Below, piece by piece: positions 5,063-8,740 of a DNA stretch of 8,740 nt. The notes below the pieces were generated by a model that was not told the DNA's origin, ran no database searches, and saw nothing but the letters and a program-made list of their open reading frames with translations. Source of the DNA: Candidatus Woesearchaeota archaeon (GTDB taxonomy: Archaea; Nanobdellota; Nanobdellia; Woesearchaeales; DSVV01); NCBI GenBank assembly GCA_016215305.1, contig JACRKI010000143.1, positions 1 through 8,740 on the forward strand. The letters run 5' to 3'. Position numbers and translations under genes: made by a program. Numbering within the stretch: position 1 is the first letter of the stretch; each line of letters starts with the position of its first letter.

Positions 5063-6586
5063 ATGAACGTTACCATCAAAACAGGACCAGTAGAACATAT
5101 TCAGACAGGAACAATTATTGTGCCGCTTTTCAAAAATGTCGTCAATAAAACAGACGCGTTTACCAAGATTGATGATCTTTTTCAAGGCGCGTTATCCACT
5201 GCAGTTCATGAAGACGAAGAATTTCATGTGAACAGCAAATCATTCACCACGCTTTCTCTCGGAAAAGTACACGCAAAACGCATTATTCTCGCAAGCCTTG
5301 GCGATCCTGAAAAAGTCACTTTAGATGCGCTTCGAAAATTCGCGGGAAAATGCGTCAAAGGTCTTTCGCAATATATGGAAAAAGATTTTATGATGCTCAG
5401 CCCTTGTTATGCGCTCAAAGATATTTCTGTTGAAGACGCATATGCTGCATTTACTGAAGGTGCAGTGCTGAGTTCTTATCTATATGATGAATACAAAACG
5501 CAGACAAAAGCAAAAAACAAAAAACCACAACAATTGTTTTTTTATCTTGATGCAAATGAAAATCATGCAATTGTTCAGAAGGCAGTGGAACGCGCAACTC
5601 TTGTTTGCACCCACGCAAACATTGTCAAGGATCTCGCAAATGGTCCATCTAATGTGGTGACGCCCGCATATCTTGTGGAAACAGCACGAAAATATTCCAA
5701 AAAATTTGGGCTTCGATTGACAGTGCTCAATGATAATGACATGCGCAAACAAGGAATGAATTGCTTGCTTGCTGTTAGCCAAGGAAGTAGCCAAAAACCC
5801 GCGCTCATCGCACTTGAATATCGCGGCGCAAAAGGAAAAGCGCCAATCGCTTTGGTTGGCAAAGGAGTGACGTTTGATTCTGGCGGCATTAATTTGAAAC
5901 CCACTGGCTCCATTGAAAATATGAAAGAAGACATGACTGGCGCAGCTGTTGTTCTCAACACGATTTGCGCAGCAGCAGCGTTGCAGCTTCCACTCAATTT
6001 AGTTTGTATTGTTCCAACTGTTGAAAATATGCCGTCTGGCACAGCAGTCAAACCTGGAGATGTCGTGAAAGCATCTAATGGCAAAACTGTTGAGATCATG
6101 AACACAGACGCAGAAGGAAGATTGATTTTATCTGACGCTCTTGTCTATGCTTGCAAGTATAAACCAGAAGCAATCATTGACGTTGCAACTCTTACTGGCG
6201 CAGCATTTGTCGCGCTCGGAAAATCAGTGACCCCTGTTTTGGGAAATGATAGTGCTATTATTTCGCAACTGATTGCCGCAGGCACAGCAGTTCATGAACG
6301 CTGCTGGGAATTGCCTTTGTTTGAAGATTTTAGCGACAGCATCAAAGGAGATGTTGCAGACATCAAAAATCTCGGCGGCGCAAAAGGAGAAGCAGGCACG
6401 ATTGCCGGCGCAGTGTTCCTGAAAGAATTTGTCGGAGACACCAAATGGGCGCATCTTGATATCGGCGGCACTTCCTGGACTGATAGTGAGAATGATTATC
6501 TGCAGAAAGGATCGACTGGTGTTGGCGTTCGATTGCTCGTGAAATATCTGGAGAATGTTGCTGCGAGTGATGGGAAGAAGGAGTGA
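5063..6586 (+). CDS. pepA: Leucyl aminopeptidase (M17 family)
   Basis: A cytoplasmic two-metal exopeptidase that removes N-terminal residues such as leucine from peptides; family members are hexamers. The 507-residue length is close to E. coli PepA (503). The C-terminal catalytic domain has every metal and catalytic residue at a constant offset of three from E. coli: K267 and D272 in GKGVTFDSGG, K279, D290 in KEDMTG, and D349, E351 and R353 in the signature NTDAEGRL (347-354). The N-terminal macro-like domain (about 1-165) is more divergent, as usual. The frame is open 48 codons further upstream and that stretch is hydrophobic, but GGAGG before ATG 5063 and the family length rule it out. The gene is probably monocistronic, with its own TATA box, and converges with the dehydrogenase gene. 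E. coli PepA also binds DNA; nothing here shows that this one does. Confidence 0.96.
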   Translation: MNVTIKTGPVEHIQTGTIIVPLFKNVVNKTDAFTKIDDLFQGALSTAVHEDEEFHVNSKSFTTLSLGKVHAKRIILASLGDPEKVTLDALRKFAGKCVKGLSQYMEKDFMMLSPCYALKDISVEDAYAAFTEGAVLSSYLYDEYKTQTKAKNKKPQQLFFYLDANENHAIVQKAVERATLVCTHANIVKDLANGPSNVVTPAYLVETARKYSKKFGLRLTVLNDNDMRKQGMNCLLAVSQGSSQKPALIALEYRGAKGKAPIALVGKGVTFDSGGINLKPTGSIENMKEDMTGAAVVLNTICAAAALQLPLNLVCIVPTVENMPSGTAVKPGDVVKASNGKTVEIMNTDAEGRLILSDALVYACKYKPEAIIDVATLTGAAFVALGKSVTPVLGNDSAIISQLIAAGTAVHERCWELPLFEDFSDSIKGDVADIKNLGGAKGEAGTIAGAVFLKEFVGDTKWAHLDIGGTSWTDSENDYLQKGSTGVGVRLLVKYLENVAASDGKKE

Positions 6587-6601
6587 AATCAAAAAAACAA
6601 A
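6587..6601 (-). terminator. T-rich terminator of the dehydrogenase gene
   Basis: On the minus strand the 15 bases after the stop codon read as a T-rich tract with a run of seven T. It fills the whole gap between the two convergent genes. Confidence 0.55.
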
Positions 6602-7708
6602 TCAAACCTTACACGTCTTGCACTTTTTCAAAACCCGCTCCTGCGCAATGAGTTCTGCAACAACTCTTGGCATTTTCTTTTCTTTTTCTGCGCGTGTCAA
6701 AACTTCTTCTGTGTTCTTGACAATCTTTTCTTCCACGACTTTAAACATATACTCTTTGTCTTTGCCGATGTATTCCACCCAGGAAGAAATAACGCCGCCT
6801 GCATTCGCAACAAAATCAGGAACAACAAGCACTCCTCGATCGTGCAGCTTTTGCTCGCAGACACTGCTCATTGGAATATTGCTGCCTTCAATAATGAACT
6901 GCGCTTTGATTTTTGGCAAATCTTTTTCACTAATCAAATCTGGAATTGCTGCGGTGACGAGAACATCACAATCGACTCCAATAATGTCTTCTGGCTTTGA
7001 AATTGTTCCTTCGCCATACGCAGTGACTGTTTTCTTTTCTTCTTTTGTTTTGACAAGTTTCTGGAAATCAAATCCTTTCTGATTGGTAATTGTTCCTCTG
7101 CTGTCTGAAACTGCAACGACTTTCCCTCCTGCTTCTGTCACAAACTTTGCGACAAACCAGCCGACATTCCCAAATCCTTCAATCGCAACGCGAATGTTTT
7201 TCATTTCTTTCTTTTTGTGCTTGAGCGCGATTTTGAGCGCGTGAAAAACGCCAAGACCTGTGCTTCCGAGTTCATGCGGAATGCCGCCGATTTTTGCCGG
7301 CTTTCCTGTGCATGCGCTCATGGAGCCAGTTGCTCGCGCGAATATTTCCATTTCATGCTCTGCCATGTTCATGTCAGGACCCGCAACATAAAGTTGCGGA
7401 CAGACAACTTTGAGCGCTTCTGCGAACGCCGCAACAAGTTCATCTTTTTTTTGCTGTGAAATTGTTCGATCATCTGCAATGATTCCTGCTTTTGCGCCGC
7501 CGAACGGAAGATCTGCAAGCGCATTCTTCCATGTCATTGCCCGCGCAAGTCGAGAAACTTCTGTGACGCTGACTGTTGGTGTCATTCGAATGCCGCCTTT
7601 GCCGGGACCTAACGCAAGATTGTCGATCACGACAAATCCATGCATGCCTGCTTTCGGATTGTATACTTCAAGAATTCTTTCTGGACCAAAGTTGTCAAAG
7701 TTTACCAT
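6602..7708 (-). CDS. Glu/Leu/Phe/Val dehydrogenase family amino acid dehydrogenase
   Basis: NAD(P)-dependent oxidative deamination of an amino acid to a 2-oxo acid and ammonia, or the reverse. From ATG 7708 the product has 368 residues. Visible motifs are GPGKGGIRM (K37), TWKNALADLPFGGAK (K61, K73), AGPDMNM (D112, the catalytic Asp) and the Rossmann loop GFGNVG (178-183), followed by a strand ending in SDSRG. PDFVANAGGVISSWVEY marks the hinge and substrate pocket. The three lysines and GGAK resemble glutamate dehydrogenase. The short N-terminus (ILEVYNPKAGMHGFVVIDN) and total length are closer to leucine or phenylalanine dehydrogenase, so the substrate is left open. It ends in an unusual CKTC tail. 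The start is set by GGTGA five bases upstream; a TTG eight codons earlier is rejected. With PepA it suggests peptide use (inference). Confidence 0.93.
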   Translation of the reverse strand: MVNFDNFGPERILEVYNPKAGMHGFVVIDNLALGPGKGGIRMTPTVSVTEVSRLARAMTWKNALADLPFGGAKAGIIADDRTISQQKKDELVAAFAEALKVVCPQLYVAGPDMNMAEHEMEIFARATGSMSACTGKPAKIGGIPHELGSTGLGVFHALKIALKHKKKEMKNIRVAIEGFGNVGWFVAKFVTEAGGKVVAVSDSRGTITNQKGFDFQKLVKTKEEKKTVTAYGEGTISKPEDIIGVDCDVLVTAAIPDLISEKDLPKIKAQFIIEGSNIPMSSVCEQKLHDRGVLVVPDFVANAGGVISSWVEYIGKDKEYMFKVVEEKIVKNTEEVLTRAEKEKKMPRVVAELIAQERVLKKCKTCKV

Positions 7709-7713
7709 TGTTG

Positions 7714-7718
7714 TCACC
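7714..7718 (-). promoter_or_regulatory. Ribosome-binding site of the dehydrogenase gene
   Basis: On the minus strand AAGGTGAC holds GGTGA five bases before the ATG, complementary to the usual archaeal 16S 3' end. It supports the MVNFDNF start over the upstream TTG at 7732. Confidence 0.7.
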
Positions 7719-7740
7719 TTGTTCAGAAGCAATTATTACT

Positions 7741-7750
7741 CTATATATAG
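7741..7750 (-). promoter_or_regulatory. Palindromic TATA box of the dehydrogenase gene
   Basis: CTATATATAG is a perfect palindrome centred about 37 bases before the ATG at 7708. A start near 7720 gives a very short leader that still covers the GGTGA site. Being symmetric, it could also serve plus-strand transcription toward the hairpin block, depending on flanking BRE sequence. Confidence 0.6.
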
Positions 7751-7824
7751 TTTATGAATCAATTCATCTCAATTCTTTTGACTTATTCTTTTTCTTTTCA
7801 ATGCTTATTTCACTTCTTAATTAT

Positions 7825-7843
7825 GTGCTCCTGAACGGAGCAC
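7825..7843 (+). repeat. Hairpin A (7-bp stem)
   Basis: GTGCTCC (7825-7831) and GGAGCAC (7837-7843) form a perfect stem with a five-base loop, TGAAC. It touches hairpin B with no spacer. Confidence 0.8.
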
Positions 7844-7885
7844 GAATCCTTCTGTGCCTCCGGAAAACTCGGCACAGAAGGATTC
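7844..7885 (+). repeat. Hairpin B (15-bp perfect stem)
   Basis: The arms 7844-7858 and 7871-7885 pair perfectly over 15 bases around a 12-base loop (TCCGGAAAACTC). This is the longest mismatch-free stem in the window. Hairpins A and C share the TGCTCC/GGAGCA sequence on either side of it. Confidence 0.9.
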
Positions 7886-7892
7886 CTAACAT

Positions 7893-7922
7893 AATGCTCC
7901 GAAACGTTAAGTGAGGAGCATT
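7893..7922 (+). repeat. Hairpin C (8-bp stem)
   Basis: AATGCTCC (7893-7900) and GGAGCATT (7915-7922) pair around a 14-base loop that contains AACGTT. Its arms can also pair with those of hairpin A, because TGCTCC and GGAGCA occur in both. Confidence 0.75.
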
Positions 7923-7944
7923 GTTTTACGGAAAAGAAGATGTG

Positions 7945-7987
7945 CAACAACACTGTGTGAACTATTCTTGTGAGCACAGTGTTGTTG
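7945..7987 (+). repeat. Hairpin D (13-bp stem), followed by a T-run
   Basis: CAACAACACTGTG (7945-7957) and CACAGTGTTGTTG (7975-7987) pair perfectly around a 17-base loop. GAAAAGAA occurs on both sides (7931-7938 and 7987-7994). Six T follow at 7995-8000, so on the plus strand this resembles a terminator. Confidence 0.85.
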
Positions 7988-8050
7988 AAAAGAATTTTTT
8001 AATTATATTTTTATCCACACTAAGTTACATATTCAGAATTAAATGATCTC

Positions 8051-8079
8051 ATAAAAAAATAATAACAAAAACAAAAAAA
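8051..8079 (-). terminator. T-rich terminator of the lipoprotein gene
   Basis: Read on the minus strand, the bases after the lipoprotein stop codon are nearly all T, with two runs of seven. This fits archaeal termination without a hairpin. Confidence 0.6.
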
Positions 8080-8613
8080 TTAATCTGTTTCGTTTCCTTT
8101 CAGATTCTGTTCCGCAATAATGAATCTAAACAGGTTTTCACCAGTGTTCTTGTCAATAATGTTGAAATACCCATTTTCATTTGCCTGGATGGTTACAACA
8201 GCTTTTCCTCCTCTGTTAATTGTGTTATCAACAAGCAGATCTTCATTGTATACTTCTGTTGGCTTCAATCTTTCACTGTAAATGTTTAAGGTCACAAGAT
8301 CTCCATAATCAACAACAATCGTTGAAGGGTTAGATTGCGTCATACCAATAGTAATATCTTCAACATCTGTTCCTGTCTGGACAAACGCATCTTCATTTGC
8401 ATTCACATCTCCAGTCGTTGTTGCACTCTCGCTTCCTGTGCCTGTTGTTTCTTCTGCGCTTTCTGTTGTTTCCGCCGCACTCGCTTCAGAAGCTTCTGAA
8501 CTACTTGCAGCAGCACTGGTTTCTGTTGCTTCTCCTGTTGCTGCTTTGTCTCTGCATGCGCCAAGCATGGCGAAGAGCACTAAAACCACCATTATTGTGA
8601 ACATTTTTTTCAT
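8080..8613 (-). CDS. Secreted lipoprotein with low-complexity linker and beta-rich domain
   Basis: A 177-residue exported protein. The N-terminus is a classic lipoprotein signal: two lysines, a hydrophobic stretch (5-17) and the lipobox LGAC with Cys20 as the likely lipidation site, which places it on the outer face of the membrane. Residues about 24-75 are a low-complexity linker of Ala, Ser, Thr, Glu and Gly, probably extended and possibly glycosylated (inference). Residues about 80-172 look like a compact beta-sandwich, with STIVVDYGDLVTLNIYSE, GGKAVVTIQANENGYFNII and LFRFIIAE as strands. The pattern recalls cupredoxins, but no His or Cys copper ligands are present. The specific family is not recognised. 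GAGGAGG lies six bases before the ATG. It lies 57 bases after a response regulator on the same strand and has its own TATA box. Confidence 0.85.
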   Translation of the reverse strand: MKKMFTIMVVLVLFAMLGACRDKAATGEATETSAAASSSEASEASAAETTESAEETTGTGSESATTTGDVNANEDAFVQTGTDVEDITIGMTQSNPSTIVVDYGDLVTLNIYSERLKPTEVYNEDLLVDNTINRGGKAVVTIQANENGYFNIIDKNTGENLFRFIIAEQNLKGNETD

Positions 8614-8619
8614 ATATAT

Positions 8620-8626
8620 CCTCCTC
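8620..8626 (-). promoter_or_regulatory. Ribosome-binding site of the lipoprotein gene
   Basis: GAGGAGG on the minus strand, six bases before the ATG at 8611-8613. It is one of the strongest sites in the window and fixes the start at MKKMFTI. Confidence 0.85.
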
Positions 8627-8660
8627 TTTTTTGTTTTCCTGCTTTCTTTTGTTTATTTTT

Positions 8661-8668
8661 ATTTATAT
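8661..8668 (-). promoter_or_regulatory. TATA box of the lipoprotein gene
   Basis: On the minus strand this reads ATATAAAT, 51 bases before the ATG and two bases past the stop codon of the response regulator. The predicted start near 8638 leaves a leader of about 25 bases that contains the Shine-Dalgarno site. Confidence 0.55.
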
Positions 8669-8670
8669 CT

Positions 8671-8740
8671 TTACAGGCGAAGCAATTCCTTGACTTTCTC
8701 CTGTAATTCAATAGGACTAAATGGTTTTGTAATGTACGCA
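8671..8740 (-). CDS. CheY-like response regulator, C-terminal end only
   Basis: The minus strand from 8739 reads 22 codons and TAA (8671-8673), and the gene continues beyond the window. The peptide AYITKPFSPIELQEKVKELL is the typical end of a receiver domain. The K-P-F motif contains the conserved lysine equivalent to CheY Lys109, which contacts the phosphorylated aspartate, and the rest is the last helix. The protein ends two residues later, so no DNA-binding output domain follows the receiver; it is either a stand-alone receiver or the receiver is the last domain of a larger protein. The lipoprotein gene lies 57 bases downstream on the same strand. The upstream partner kinase, if any, is outside the window. 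Confidence 0.85.
   Translation of the reverse strand, partial: AYITKPFSPIELQEKVKELLRL

Larger units (their letters stand above)
7771..8000 (+). ncRNA. Candidate structured RNA in the gene-free stretch 7709-8079
   Basis: This 371-base stretch contains no credible protein gene. Its middle holds four hairpins in a row. If the symmetric TATA box at 7741-7750 also fires on the plus strand, a transcript would start near 7771, run through all four hairpins and end at the T-run 7995-8000, giving about 230 bases. No known RNA family is recognised: there are no tRNA, RNase P, SRP or box C/D features that I can identify. The alternative is an untranscribed palindromic repeat. Bounds and strand are inference. 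Confidence 0.3.

Noticed and set aside
5575..6105. 176-codon minus-strand open frame inside pepA
   Set aside because: It is antisense to the catalytic domain, which is fully conserved on the plus strand; no promoter or ribosome site.
6555..7082. 175-codon plus-strand open frame opposite the dehydrogenase gene
   Set aside because: It is antisense to conserved coding sequence and has no family motifs.
7576..7914. 112-codon plus-strand open frame running into the hairpin block
   Set aside because: The first part is antisense to the dehydrogenase gene and the rest crosses palindromes; no ribosome site or domain.
7825..7987. CRISPR array
   Set aside because: The stems differ from each other and there is no regular repeat-spacer pattern or cas gene.
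8397..8600. Leucine-rich plus-strand frame resembling a membrane peptide
   Set aside because: The leucine richness is the complement of the Ala/Ser/Glu-coding linker of the lipoprotein.

Overview
The window comes from an archaeal chromosome, most likely a DPANN-type lineage such as a woesearchaeote. That lineage name is an inference from gene content and style, not something proved here. Three things point to Archaea: an rpoK gene (RNA polymerase subunit Rpo6), an archaeal-style SepF, and TATA boxes about 26-31 bases upstream of several start codons that lack a Shine-Dalgarno site (leaderless or nearly leaderless genes). Other genes carry clear GGAGG or GGTGA ribosome-binding sites. The DNA is AT-rich, densely packed, and shows no insertion sequence, integrase, CRISPR array or tRNA.

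Layout. Positions 1-1585 (+) hold the 3' part of ribA (GTP cyclohydrolase II) and a complete ribD (bifunctional deaminase/reductase), both of the bacterial riboflavin pathway type. Next come rpoK (1658-1861, +) and sepF (1941-2360, +). sepF meets a CorA-type metal transporter gene (2361-3314, -) tail to tail with no spacer. Between corA and the divergent endonuclease IV-like gene (3558-4394, +) lies a block of nested inverted repeats (3354-3516) that fills the space between the two promoters. A DUF2203 gene (4427-4897, +) and a leucyl aminopeptidase gene, pepA (5063-6586, +), follow. pepA converges with a Glu/Leu/Phe/Val-type dehydrogenase gene (6602-7708, -). Upstream of that gene is a roughly 370-base stretch without a protein gene; it holds four strong hairpins in a row (7825-7987) and a T-run. 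The right end has a lipoprotein gene (8080-8613, -) and the last 22 codons of a CheY-like response regulator (8671-8740, -).

How the genes fit together. RibA and RibD catalyse the first steps from GTP to riboflavin. PepA and the dehydrogenase form a plausible peptide-to-amino-acid-to-oxoacid route, although they are separate convergent units. rpoK and sepF are housekeeping genes for transcription and cell division. The lipoprotein lies just downstream of a response regulator but has its own apparent promoter.

The least explained parts are the two hairpin blocks (3354-3516 and 7825-8000). Both sit just upstream of the promoter of a minus-strand gene, and both end with a strong hairpin and a T-run on the plus strand. 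They could be small structured RNAs, DNA-level palindromic repeats, or regulator-binding sites.
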